Counted from the stretch's first letter, positions 17,678 through 26,156 are shown. The stretch is 42,195 nt of DNA from JBFHES01 sp041584015 (GCA_041584015.1 JBFHES010000009.1:1-42195); one strand, 5' to 3'. Notes: generated by a model not told the origin, from the sequence alone. Numbers and translations are program-made.

Positions 17678-19741
17678 ATGAGAACATTTGTTTACTTTCT
17701 TGGAAGCATCATGATGGTTTTATTGCTAGCGTGTAACAATCAAACTCAAAAAATGGAACAGCAAAAATCGGAAGCCAGCTTTACAATAGATCAGGCAGTG
17801 CTAAATAACTTAATTAAAGACCTTGTAGACAAACATGGCGACAGCCATAAATTTAGGATTGAACGGGGATTGCAGCAGGTATCGAACCTTTGGCGTGAAG
17901 AAGATGGTAGCCTAAGGGAATTCAAAACATTTTGCATGCATAACTTTATAGCAGATGAAATCAAGCTAAACAAAGCCTTTAAAAGCATCTCCCGCAACCT
18001 TGAAATCCTCTCAGGAAATTTTCATAAGATAGATGTAGGGCTAAAAGCACCCATGCAGCTTATTGGCGAGCCAACCTCAAACATCGACGAGCTTTTTGGA
18101 TCCTATTCCGTTTCCTCACACCTAACCGAAGATCTATATAAGAACAAAATTGCTTTTCATGTGGCCTTAAACTTTCCGGCATATAACCTCGAGGAAAAAT
18201 CGGCAAATGCAGAGAAATGGAGCAGACAAGAATGGGCCTATGCGAGAATGGGCGACCTCTACACAGCAAGAGTGCCTTCAAACTTATTACAAGATGCTGC
18301 ATCGTCTTTTTCTCAATCAGACAACTATATCTCCAATTATAATATATGCATGGATAAACTTGTAAATGCTGCCGGAGAACAACTCTTTCCGGATGATTTA
18401 AAACTAATTACCCACTGGGGATTGCGCGACGAGCTTAAATCAAACTACAATGCCGACAATGGCTTGCAGAAGCAAGAGATGATTTACGAAGTAATGAAAA
18501 GAATTGTAAGTCAGGAAATTCCTAAGAATGTAATCGATAAAAATGAGTTTAACTGGAATCCAATTAGCAATCAACTTTTTAAGGATGGAAAGGAAATAAC
18601 ATTCGAACCAGAAGCTGATGAACGTTATCAACAACTGCTAAATAACTTTCATGTTGTAAAGGCAATGGATCCGTACTATCCTCAATACCCAAGTTATATA
18701 AAGCGAGCTTTTGCAGGTGGTATGGAATTGTCACAACAAGAAGTTGAAGAGTTATTTATTAATTTTGTGAGTTCTGATCAAATTAAAGAAGTTGGTAAAT
18801 TAATTAAAGTACGATTGGGTAGAGACTTACAACCATTTGATATTTGGTACGATGGTTTTAAATCGAGAAGTACAATTAATGAAGAAGAGTTAAACAAAAT
18901 CACCCGAACTAAATATCCAACGCCAGCAGCATTTCAGGCCGACCTATCAAACATATTGGTTAAGCTTGGTTTCAATTCAGAAAAGGCAAATGAAATAGCA
19001 TCTAAAATACAGGTAGATCCTTCGCGTGGTGCCGGACATGCCTGGGGTGCTGAGATGAAAGATGACAAAGCAAGATTACGCACTAGAATTGGTGCAAATG
19101 GTATGGACTACAAAGGATATAACATTGCCATTCACGAATTTGGGCATAATGTGGAGCAAACCATTACACTTCAAGACATAGATTACTACATGTTACAAGG
19201 AGTACCAAATACGGCATTTACAGAAGCTGTTGCCTTTTTGTTTCAGAGCAAAGATTTAGAATTGCTTGGCATGAAATCTACGGACTCGAATAGTAAATAC
19301 CTAAATGCGCTTGATAATTTGTGGTCATCCTATGAAATAATGGGTGTATCGCTAGTGGATATGAAGGTATGGAAATGGCTGTATGCTAATCCGGAGGCCA
19401 ATGCATCTCAACTTAAAGAAGCCGTTAGCAGCATTGCTATAGAAGTTTGGAACGAATATTACGCGCCTGTATTTAATGTTAAGGATGCACCAATCCTGGC
19501 CATATACTCACACATGATTGATAATCCTTTGTATTTATCAAACTATCCGGTGGGACACATAATTGAGTTTCAGGTTGAAAAGTACATTGAAGAGAAAGAG
19601 CTTTCGGTTGAGCTAAGCCGCATGTTATTGAACGGAAGAATTATTCCACAGCAATGGATGAAGAATGCCGTGGGTACGCGTATTTCTACAAAGCCCTTGC
19701 TTGATGACGCTGCAATAGCGCTACAGCATGTTAAACAATAA
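17678..19741 (+). CDS. Gluzincin zinc metallopeptidase lipoprotein (M3-like)
   Basis: The 687-residue protein has a lipoprotein signal peptide (LLLA-C19), so it acts in the periplasm or at the outer membrane. The zinc motif HEFGH is at 486-490, and a likely third ligand E516 sits in TEAVAF. H486-to-E516 spacing is 30, close to the 29 of M3 oligopeptidases. Upstream, the protein is mainly helical and contains GAGHAW at about 455, which I cannot match to a specific substrate-binding loop. Overall similarity to thimet oligopeptidase is weak outside the active site, so this may be a separate gluzincin family; I base function on the motif alone. It stands alone with a very strong terminator behind it. 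Confidence 0.75.
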   Translation: MRTFVYFLGSIMMVLLLACNNQTQKMEQQKSEASFTIDQAVLNNLIKDLVDKHGDSHKFRIERGLQQVSNLWREEDGSLREFKTFCMHNFIADEIKLNKAFKSISRNLEILSGNFHKIDVGLKAPMQLIGEPTSNIDELFGSYSVSSHLTEDLYKNKIAFHVALNFPAYNLEEKSANAEKWSRQEWAYARMGDLYTARVPSNLLQDAASSFSQSDNYISNYNICMDKLVNAAGEQLFPDDLKLITHWGLRDELKSNYNADNGLQKQEMIYEVMKRIVSQEIPKNVIDKNEFNWNPISNQLFKDGKEITFEPEADERYQQLLNNFHVVKAMDPYYPQYPSYIKRAFAGGMELSQQEVEELFINFVSSDQIKEVGKLIKVRLGRDLQPFDIWYDGFKSRSTINEEELNKITRTKYPTPAAFQADLSNILVKLGFNSEKANEIASKIQVDPSRGAGHAWGAEMKDDKARLRTRIGANGMDYKGYNIAIHEFGHNVEQTITLQDIDYYMLQGVPNTAFTEAVAFLFQSKDLELLGMKSTDSNSKYLNALDNLWSSYEIMGVSLVDMKVWKWLYANPEANASQLKEAVSSIAIEVWNEYYAPVFNVKDAPILAIYSHMIDNPLYLSNYPVGHIIEFQVEKYIEEKELSVELSRMLLNGRIIPQQWMKNAVGTRISTKPLLDDAAIALQHVKQ

Positions 19742-19763
19742 TATAAAAAATACTTAATTGGCG

Positions 19764-19800
19764 GCCGGTTGATTTGTGAACAAAATCAACCGGCTTTTTA
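19764..19800 (+). terminator. Strong terminator after the metallopeptidase gene
   Basis: A perfect 12-bp stem GCCGGTTGATTT / AAATCAACCGGC (19764-19775 with 19783-19794) with a 7-base loop is followed by TTTTTATTTT. Confidence 0.92.
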
Positions 19801-19867
19801 TTTTACTTTAACGGAACTAACCCTAAAATCCATCATTCAGAACTTATTAAATAGTCCTTATAAAACA

Positions 19868-19899
19868 TTTGACTTCAAAGGTTTTATGTCATAAATTTG
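19868..19899 (+). promoter_or_regulatory. Bacteroidota-type promoter of the HU / HU-LysM pair
   Basis: TTTG (19868-19871), a 20-base spacer and TAAATTTG (19892-19899) match both halves of the Bacteroidota consensus. The predicted start of transcription is near 19905. The -7 box contains the in-frame TTG at 19897, which therefore cannot be the start codon of the first gene. Confidence 0.75.
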
Positions 19900-19959
19900 G
19901 TTTTAGTCCATGCAATGGGCGAATTGGTATTTAGTTACAAACAATTAAAACCATCTTCT

Positions 19960-20253
19960 ATGAATCATTCAGGATTAGTTAAAGAGTTGGCACTTCGGCT
20001 AAATCTCACCCAACAGGAAGTTAAGCGATTGCTGCAAGCAAGTATTAATACGCTGAGCGAAAAACTACACGAGCACCAATCGGTTCCCATTCCTGGTTTA
20101 GGAACCTTTTCCACAACAGTTGTGAAAGAAAAAAAATCGTTTAATGTAGCAACTCGCAAGTTTATGCTCTATCCTCCAAAGCGATTGGTAAGGTTTAATA
20201 CCAGCTCTACATTAAAAAACAGTCTACCAACCCAAAACGAAAATTATGAGTAA
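19960..20253 (+). CDS. HU/IHF-family DNA-binding protein, stand-alone
   Basis: The 97-residue protein is read from the ATG at 19960 (MNHSGLVKEL). The HU fold is recognisable as two helices (LVKELALRLNLTQQEV, LLQASINTLSEKL), then IPGLGTFSTT, a basic beta arm (KEKKSFNVATRKFMLYPPKR) and a last helix. The arm lacks the N-P-x-T-G tip whose proline intercalates DNA in classical HU. It overlaps the next gene by 8 bases, so the two are very likely translated together. HU proteins are obligate dimers, so pairing with the HU domain of the next protein is a reasonable inference. The longer TTG reading is excluded by the promoter. Confidence 0.82.
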   Translation: MNHSGLVKELALRLNLTQQEVKRLLQASINTLSEKLHEHQSVPIPGLGTFSTTVVKEKKSFNVATRKFMLYPPKRLVRFNTSSTLKNSLPTQNENYE

Positions 20254-21424
20254 GAAAGTCACCTTTACTGAATTAGTAAATCAGATAGCCAAAGAAACAG
20301 GAACTTCACAAAAGCTTATTCATGATTTATTAATCGAGACAAGTGCAATCTCTACGGAAATGCTTGCCAAACACGGTAAAATTAACTTAACCGGACTTGG
20401 TAAATTCACACTAAACTGGCATGAAGAACGCAGCGGGAAAAACCCACAAACCGGCGGTAACCGTATTATAAAGGCACATTATAGTGTTGCCTACAAACCG
20501 GCAAAAAGCCTGCGAGAGTTTATTAACAAACCTTATGCACACCTATTAGCACGATCAATAGAAGCTGACGAACAGCCGCATGTTAAGACAACGATAACAA
20601 AATCAGAGGATGCTGAAGTAATAAAAAGCAGCGCAGAATCAAAGCCTAAGACTAAAATAGATGCACAGCAAAATCCAAGAGAGATTGATACTCAAATTAA
20701 AAAACTAAAGTCGGTAGTAGAATTTCAAACTCCGCCGAACGAGGTAATTGCTAAAAAGAAAGAAAAAAAGCGAAAAAGATCTTTCGCCTGGATGATACTG
20801 CTTATAATCGTTGTTGCGATAAGCGCCTATCTGGTTCATATTTATAATGATTTTTACATCGAACAAGATGCCCATCAGCAGGTATCAGTTGTAGATGAAT
20901 CGCAGACAAACCAATCAGCTCCAGTAAAAGCGGGTCTGGTTTCTATGGATGAAAAACCCCAGCTTAAGGCAGAGGCCGCTGTGAAAGAAGCATCAAAAGA
21001 AGCCCCCACTGAAACACCTATCAGGTATGCATCACCGGGCGGAACGCATCAAACAAAATCGGGAGAATATTTACGAAGCATTGCAGAAAAGTTTTACAAT
21101 CATGCTGATGTATGGCCATTAATATACAAGGCAAACCTCGACAAAATAGCCAACCCCGATGCATTAGAATCTGGCCTGGTTCTGGAGATACCTCCATTGC
21201 AAGGCGCAAAAAACAACTACTCCGATTCAGACAACAATGAAATTGCTGAAGGATTTGTATTGGTGTATTTAGCCTACAAGAAACAAAATAAGGCAAGCGC
21301 GTATGGTTATCTTTGGACCGTTAATAAATGGGGCAATAATCATATTCTCAATCAATATAAAAACAAAATCGACCCGAATGATTTACAACGGGTCGAAAAT
21401 ATTGAAGGTGATACAAAATTTTAA
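20246..21424 (+). CDS. HU domain - transmembrane - LysM protein
   Basis: The 392-residue protein has three parts. Residues 1-~95 form an HU/IHF domain with GLGKFTLNWHEERSGKNPQTG; the arm-tip proline of classical HU is kept. A polar linker with KKKEKKRKR precedes a single membrane helix at ~180-200. Positive charges before the helix place the N-terminus in the cytoplasm. A LysM domain lies at about 268-318 (SGEYLRSIAEKFY, ADVWPLIYKANLDKIANP, VLEIPP) and should be periplasmic and bind peptidoglycan. A ~75-residue C-terminal region follows (GYLWTVNKWGNN) that I do not recognise. The architecture suggests a physical link between DNA and the cell wall. HU-like domains fused to envelope-binding domains have been noted in Bacteroidota, but I know of no settled function for this form. 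Confidence 0.85.
   Translation: MSKKVTFTELVNQIAKETGTSQKLIHDLLIETSAISTEMLAKHGKINLTGLGKFTLNWHEERSGKNPQTGGNRIIKAHYSVAYKPAKSLREFINKPYAHLLARSIEADEQPHVKTTITKSEDAEVIKSSAESKPKTKIDAQQNPREIDTQIKKLKSVVEFQTPPNEVIAKKKEKKRKRSFAWMILLIIVVAISAYLVHIYNDFYIEQDAHQQVSVVDESQTNQSAPVKAGLVSMDEKPQLKAEAAVKEASKEAPTETPIRYASPGGTHQTKSGEYLRSIAEKFYNHADVWPLIYKANLDKIANPDALESGLVLEIPPLQGAKNNYSDSDNNEIAEGFVLVYLAYKKQNKASAYGYLWTVNKWGNNHILNQYKNKIDPNDLQRVENIEGDTKF
21369..21396 (-). terminator. RCC1-gene terminator embedded in the HU-LysM coding sequence
   Basis: A perfect 8-bp stem TCGACCCG / CGGGTCGA with a 12-base loop is followed on the minus strand by TTTTGTTTTTATA. It lies 32 bases past the RCC1 stop and within the last 60 bases of the convergent HU-LysM gene. 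Confidence 0.7.
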
Positions 21425-21427
21425 TTG

Positions 21428-22873
21428 TTAGATTTTAACAAACTGATGCTGCATTTTAAAACCTGTACTATCAGTTAACACAACCGTGTAGATTCCCGCG
21501 GCCAAATGTTGTATATCAATCGTACTACATCCGGATGTATGCTTCAACTGCATAGATGAAACAACATGCCCGTTCATGTCCACGACTGTTAGTGTTTGCC
21601 CAAGAAATACCTCATTATTTGTTTCGACTTGAATATAATCGCTTGCAGGATTAGGATAAACGTTAATTGCGATTGCCGGAATACTGGCAAGTATTTCATC
21701 GTCAAGTGTAATATAACCCGACTCACATTCAAATTCATTATGATCGATCAAAGTAGAGTCGCCAAGCTGCCCCACGTAGTTTGCTCCTGTAGTACATAGA
21801 GGGTGGTTTTCATTAAGCTGAGAAGATCCGGATATGCCAACTGTATGAAATCCAAAGAGGTATTGCGTACTTGCAAAACCATCTGAAGCTGCAACTGCAT
21901 CCATAGCTAACGACACTAACTCAGGGCTCTGGCGATCATCGTTATCGGCTAAGCCAAGCTGTCCATAAGCATTAAAACCCCACGCATATAAATCATGTGA
22001 ATTATTTATAGCGAATGCAAAGGCTGATCCGGCCTCAATCTTCATCCAATCATTGGCTCCACCAACTTGTGTTAGTTCATTCGTTTGGTTTACATGACCT
22101 AAACCTAACTGGCCAAATGCATTAAAACCCCAACTCCAAAGTGTACTATCGCTATTTAAAGCCATGGAAAACTCATAACCTGAACTTATATCAACCCAGT
22201 TAGCAAAATGCCCAACCTGTGTAGGAACATGCACTTCAGTTGTACTTCCAGTACCAAGCTGCCCGCCAGGATTACCTCCCCACGCCCACATCGAGCCATC
22301 AGACTTTAATGCAATTGTATGATAGCCACCACAAGCTACTTTTACCCAACTTGTATCAATACCAATTTGAGTAGGCACATTTAAATCGGCAACTGCATCA
22401 TTGCCAAGCTGGCCATTATAATTAAATCCCCAAGCCCACAAAGTACCATCATTTTTAATTGCCATTGAATGTGCCTGACCAGCTGCTACTGAAACCCAAT
22501 CGGTATCAAAAGTGATTTGTGTGGGTGTGTGTCGATCCGTGTTAGTTAAATCACCTAACTGACCATTGCCATTTAGTCCCCAGGTCCAAAGGGTACCATT
22601 TCGTTTGATGGCCAAGGTATGAAAAGCTCCTGCTTCAAACTCCTTCCAATCATTATGCGTTCCAATTGGCTCCATATAAGTGGAGGTAGCCGTGGTGCCA
22701 TTTCCAAGCTGTCCGTTTCCATTAAAACCACAGGACCATAATGTGCTATCCGAACGCATTGCAACTGTAAACTCTGCACCACAATCAACTTGCACCCAAA
22801 CCTGGGATATTAATGTATTATGAACTAGATAAAGGAATAAGAAACTTAACGCAAAGCGTGCTAATTTTTTCAT
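21428..22873 (-). CDS. T9SS-secreted RCC1 seven-bladed propeller protein
   Basis: The 481-residue protein has a Sec signal peptide (MKKLARFALSFLFLYL). Seven RCC1-type repeats of about 50 residues carry the G-x-N-x-x-G-Q-L-G core, for example FNGNGQLGNG, LNGNGQLGDL, GNPGGQLGTG and ANYVGQLGDS. Seven repeats are enough for one complete propeller. The final ~80 residues form a type A T9SS sorting domain (INVYPNPASDYIQVE, LTVVDMNG, LAAGIYTVVL, QFVKI). It should therefore be exported to the surface or medium, where the propeller probably binds a ligand; no catalytic residues are evident. Its 3' end is 3 bases from the convergent HU-LysM gene. A TATTTTTG -7 element lies just upstream of the start. 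Confidence 0.9.
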   Translation of the reverse strand: MKKLARFALSFLFLYLVHNTLISQVWVQVDCGAEFTVAMRSDSTLWSCGFNGNGQLGNGTTATSTYMEPIGTHNDWKEFEAGAFHTLAIKRNGTLWTWGLNGNGQLGDLTNTDRHTPTQITFDTDWVSVAAGQAHSMAIKNDGTLWAWGFNYNGQLGNDAVADLNVPTQIGIDTSWVKVACGGYHTIALKSDGSMWAWGGNPGGQLGTGSTTEVHVPTQVGHFANWVDISSGYEFSMALNSDSTLWSWGFNAFGQLGLGHVNQTNELTQVGGANDWMKIEAGSAFAFAINNSHDLYAWGFNAYGQLGLADNDDRQSPELVSLAMDAVAASDGFASTQYLFGFHTVGISGSSQLNENHPLCTTGANYVGQLGDSTLIDHNEFECESGYITLDDEILASIPAIAINVYPNPASDYIQVETNNEVFLGQTLTVVDMNGHVVSSMQLKHTSGCSTIDIQHLAAGIYTVVLTDSTGFKMQHQFVKI

Positions 22874-22899
22874 TTCGAGAATAGTTTATTATTGATACT

Positions 22900-22907
22900 C
22901 AAAAATA
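22900..22907 (-). promoter_or_regulatory. Candidate -7 element of the RCC1 gene
   Basis: TATTTTTG on the minus strand matches TAnnTTTG, about 27 bases before the ATG. No matching -33 box is visible. Confidence 0.35.
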
Positions 22908-22916
22908 ATAAAATAG

Positions 22917-22935
22917 ATGAACGAAATCGGTTCAT
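22917..22935 (-). terminator. Weak hairpin after the FKBP lipoprotein gene
   Basis: ATGAAC / GTTCAT (6 bp, 7-base loop) lies directly after the stop at 22939 and is followed on the minus strand by CTATTTTATTATTTTT. The stem is short. Confidence 0.35.
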
Positions 22936-22938
22936 TCT

Positions 22939-23391
22939 CTAAAAATCTACCAGCTCAATCTCAAAGGCCAATACTGAATTACCGGGAATACCTGTTCTGT
23001 CATCCGGTCCATATGCCAGTTCTGATGGAATCAAAAACAACCCTTCACCATCCTTTCGCAATAATGGAATTCCATATTGCCAGCCAGGAATTAAATTATA
23101 CAGCGGCCACTCTCTGGTTTGATCACCAATAGTTTGATCGAAAACCGTTCCATCAAGCAAGTACCCTTTATAACGCACCTCTACGGTTGAATTAATATTC
23201 GGATACATACTACCTATTCCTTCCTTTGTGATCACATAATAGATACCTGAACTATGCCGCGTGGCGTCAAGGTTATTATCAGAAATATATTGCTTGATAA
23301 GTTCTTCGTCTATTTCTGATTGATCTTCTTTGTTACAACTAACAAACAGCATTACTAATACTGCCAAAATCCAGGATATTCTATACTTCAT
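22939..23391 (-). CDS. FKBP-type peptidyl-prolyl isomerase lipoprotein
   Basis: The 150-residue protein has a lipoprotein signal peptide (LFVS-C19). After a ~35-residue linker, one FKBP domain fills residues ~55-150: VEVRYKGYLLDGTVFDQT, then LIPGWQYGIPLL, GLFLIPSELAYG and VLAFEIELVDF. The FKBP active-site aromatic residues (Tyr, Phe, Trp, Tyr) are kept. It should speed prolyl isomerisation during folding of envelope proteins. It is the last gene of a likely three-gene operon, 10 bases behind the lipid kinase; the link to lipid or glycan modification is unexplained. Confidence 0.88.
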   Translation of the reverse strand: MKYRISWILAVLVMLFVSCNKEDQSEIDEELIKQYISDNNLDATRHSSGIYYVITKEGIGSMYPNINSTVEVRYKGYLLDGTVFDQTIGDQTREWPLYNLIPGWQYGIPLLRKDGEGLFLIPSELAYGPDDRTGIPGNSVLAFEIELVDF

Positions 23392-23401
23392 CTTTTCTAT
23401 T

Positions 23402-24298
23402 TTAGTGTTTTATCTTTTCATCAACAATCACTTTAAGCACACCGCTGCCAACTGAATAGACAAGCTCGCCGGAATGCTCTTGGGGTTCACCATCTAAATG
23501 CACAATATTCTCATCATGCTCCGACCTTACAATAACATTTCGAGCCTGATGATGCCAAACGCTACTGCATCTGTCTATGTGCCCAAACACTGAGCGAAGA
23601 GCTATCCAGAAAACCTTAAGCTTTGGGAATCGCTTCATCACAACCACATCTAACAATCCATCAGTCATAGATGCTGCCGGAGCAATTTTAAAATTATAGC
23701 CGAACTGAGAAATGTTAGCCACAGTCACAAAGTAGGCTTCAAATTGATGCGTAGTATCGTCAATAGTTACTTTATATTTTTTTGGCTTGTATTGAAAGAA
23801 GAGCCGGATTAAGCTTCTGGCATAATTTATTAAACCCCGATTATCCAATTGATTAAAATAATGTCCGGTTTCCGCATCGATACCTGTTCCTGAGGTACAG
23901 AAAAACGGTTCATTATCTAAATAACCTGCATCCACCTGTAATACGCTTCCTGCAGCTATTAAATCCAATGCCCGCTTATAATCCAATGGTATTTTAAAAT
24001 GTCGCGCAAAACCATTTCCTGACCCAGCTGGAATAACTGCAAAGATGGTCTGGGTATTTACCAAAACCTTTGCAACTTCGTTAATGGTCCCGTCTCCACC
24101 AACGGCAACAATAATATCAGAACTGTTTAGATTAGCCTTAGCTATCTCACCAGCATGTCCTTTGTGGGTGGTTTCAATAATCGAGTAATCAACTATCGAT
24201 TTGTTGAACCGCTCATTAATGAGCTTAACCAAGCGCGCTTTGCTTTTACCCCCCGAAATGGGATTGACTATAAATAGTATTTTCTTCTTGATGCTCAC
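23402..24298 (-). CDS. Diacylglycerol kinase-like lipid kinase (YegS/DgkB family)
   Basis: The 298-residue cytoplasmic, membrane-associated kinase has the DAGK catalytic signature: VNPISGGKSK at 11-20, VAVGGDGTINEV at 64-75 and IPAGSGNGFARH at 89-100. These form the ATP site and catalytic base region. GTGIDAETG, TDGLLDVVV and VHLDGEP further on also match the family's C-terminal beta domain. Members phosphorylate diacylglycerol or related lipids. It follows the LTA-synthase-like gene by 6 bases, so the pair is probably cotranscribed. That enzyme class releases diacylglycerol from phosphatidylglycerol, which this kinase could return to phosphatidic acid; this is inference from context. Confidence 0.88.
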   Translation of the reverse strand: MSIKKKILFIVNPISGGKSKARLVKLINERFNKSIVDYSIIETTHKGHAGEIAKANLNSSDIIVAVGGDGTINEVAKVLVNTQTIFAVIPAGSGNGFARHFKIPLDYKRALDLIAAGSVLQVDAGYLDNEPFFCTSGTGIDAETGHYFNQLDNRGLINYARSLIRLFFQYKPKKYKVTIDDTTHQFEAYFVTVANISQFGYNFKIAPAASMTDGLLDVVVMKRFPKLKVFWIALRSVFGHIDRCSSVWHHQARNVIVRSEHDENIVHLDGEPQEHSGELVYSVGSGVLKVIVDEKIKH

Positions 24299-24304
24299 AC
24301 TTTT

Positions 24305-26134
24305 TTATTTGGATGCAAAATCATTCATCATGACTTGTAAATATGCCTTTCCAAGTCCTTCCCATTTCTCTGTTTCAATCCCCTGTGCCTTGAGAATTCT
24401 ATTGGATGTATTATCGAAAATTAACTGAGCACTATCTGTCATAACCCCAAAACCATTGTTAAAGTAGTAATTGGCAAATGATTCTGAGCTTTGATCGAAA
24501 ATATCTTTACTATAAGTAAAGTCTAAGCTGGAATAGGCAAACTGATTTAACAAGGTAGCAGCAATATCGGTTTGCGACGCATATTTTCTAATAATCGTAT
24601 CTTGAATTAATACTGCACCTCCCGTCCAAATCATTGGTATATTGTACTTTTCGGGCGATGAGTTTGGCGTATTGCCTGGTGTTCGCGAACCATGATCTGC
24701 CATAATAATAACCAATGTATTATCCCACCAAGCCGTCTTCTTTGACCTTATTAAAAATTCATTTAAACAGCTATCTGTATAGTAATAGGAATTTTTACTC
24801 ATTTCGCTGCGTGTATCAGTCGCAAACTTAGGTACCATTGGCATATCAAACGGTTCGTGACTACTTAAGGTAAAGCAAGAAATAAAGAAGGGCTGCGACA
24901 TTTCAGAAATATCTTCAGACATTTTCTCAAATAAGAATTCATCCGGTACGCCCCATTTTTGCATATGCAACTTTCTTGGAAAATCATTGCCCGTTACTAA
25001 ATCATCTATATAGGGATTTGTGAAATAGGACCTAAAATTTGCAAAATCGAGATCTCCACCGTAGTAAAACCTGGTAGTATAACCATCCTCGCTAAACGGT
25101 TTTGTAATGAACGGAAGCTTACCAGTTTTTGCCGGATAGCCCATTATGGATGCAACCGGCTGCGCCGGAAATCCACTGAAGATACTAACCAAGCCTTTGT
25201 CAGACCGATCACCACTGCTATAAAAATTAGAGAAAGCCACTGACTGATTACACAGCTCATCTAAATGAGGTGCAACACCTGACAAGCCTCCAAAATTTGA
25301 CAGCAATTTATTGGAAAAACTTTCAAGAACAATCAGAAGCACATTGGCATTTTCTTTAATAATTGACTTACTACCATTCCCTTCCGGATAAAAGGACTCA
25401 AACAACTCTTCTGCCTCTTCATCATCAAAAAAGTTATAGCGCGAAGCCATTTTGTCCTTTTCGGTGATTGAATAAATGGTATTCCAAACCACGTTTATAC
25501 CACTATGATTGGCAAAAGGATTCTCGTGAAAGTAAGCTGAGCTTATATTTAAAGCTGCTACTCCAACACCTCCTCTAATCGGTATTATCAAGAAAGCGAT
25601 TAAAAACAATCCAATTGGGATGAAGCCCCACGACTTGATGTCACAACCGGCTAATACTGGTAATAATTTGCGATTAAATACAAGAACAAATGTGGCTAGT
25701 ATTAAACTGAATAATACCGTCACAAAGATACCTTCCATTATAGGAACTGAAGCCATTGCTTCGCCCGGTGTCTTTAAATAAAGTAAGGGTGTAATATCTA
25801 ATTTAAAGCCCCAATAGGAGTATAAATTCATGTCAACTGCTCCCATAAAAATTGTAACAACTAACAAGATATACGAATAAACCGACACTATACTTTTCAC
25901 AAATCTATTACTTATAAAAGTAAACATTGTAAGCAACAATAACGGAACTAAGGTAAAGTAAGCGGCTGTAGACAAATCTAAGCGAAGGCCATGCCACAAC
26001 ACCCGGAACCAATCTCCAAAACTTAAAGCAAATGACTCGGTATAATTGTAGAGCATAAAAACAACCTTCTGAAATAGAAAGACTATCAACCAAAAGAAAT
26101 AATATTTTACTATAAAAAGTATTTTATACTTCAT
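24305..26134 (-). CDS. LTA synthase-like phosphoglycerol transferase (sulfatase fold)
   Basis: The 609-residue protein has five N-terminal membrane helices (residues ~1-200) and an extracytoplasmic sulfatase/alkaline-phosphatase-fold domain from ~265. Metal-site residues are visible: E271 in IVLESFS and D480-H481 in IMADHGSR. The nucleophile position lies in GDRSDKGLVSIFSGFP and is Ser311, where most relatives I know carry Thr (RTDKG). Family enzymes move a phosphoglycerol or phosphoethanolamine group from a phospholipid onto an acceptor outside the inner membrane. Bacteroidota lack true lipoteichoic acid, so the acceptor is probably a periplasmic glycan or surface lipid. First gene of an operon with the lipid kinase and FKBP lipoprotein. 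Confidence 0.85.
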   Translation of the reverse strand: MKYKILFIVKYYFFWLIVFLFQKVVFMLYNYTESFALSFGDWFRVLWHGLRLDLSTAAYFTLVPLLLLTMFTFISNRFVKSIVSVYSYILLVVTIFMGAVDMNLYSYWGFKLDITPLLYLKTPGEAMASVPIMEGIFVTVLFSLILATFVLVFNRKLLPVLAGCDIKSWGFIPIGLFLIAFLIIPIRGGVGVAALNISSAYFHENPFANHSGINVVWNTIYSITEKDKMASRYNFFDDEEAEELFESFYPEGNGSKSIIKENANVLLIVLESFSNKLLSNFGGLSGVAPHLDELCNQSVAFSNFYSSGDRSDKGLVSIFSGFPAQPVASIMGYPAKTGKLPFITKPFSEDGYTTRFYYGGDLDFANFRSYFTNPYIDDLVTGNDFPRKLHMQKWGVPDEFLFEKMSEDISEMSQPFFISCFTLSSHEPFDMPMVPKFATDTRSEMSKNSYYYTDSCLNEFLIRSKKTAWWDNTLVIIMADHGSRTPGNTPNSSPEKYNIPMIWTGGAVLIQDTIIRKYASQTDIAATLLNQFAYSSLDFTYSKDIFDQSSESFANYYFNNGFGVMTDSAQLIFDNTSNRILKAQGIETEKWEGLGKAYLQVMMNDFASK

Positions 26135-26156
26135 ATTTATACAGGATAAACCACTA

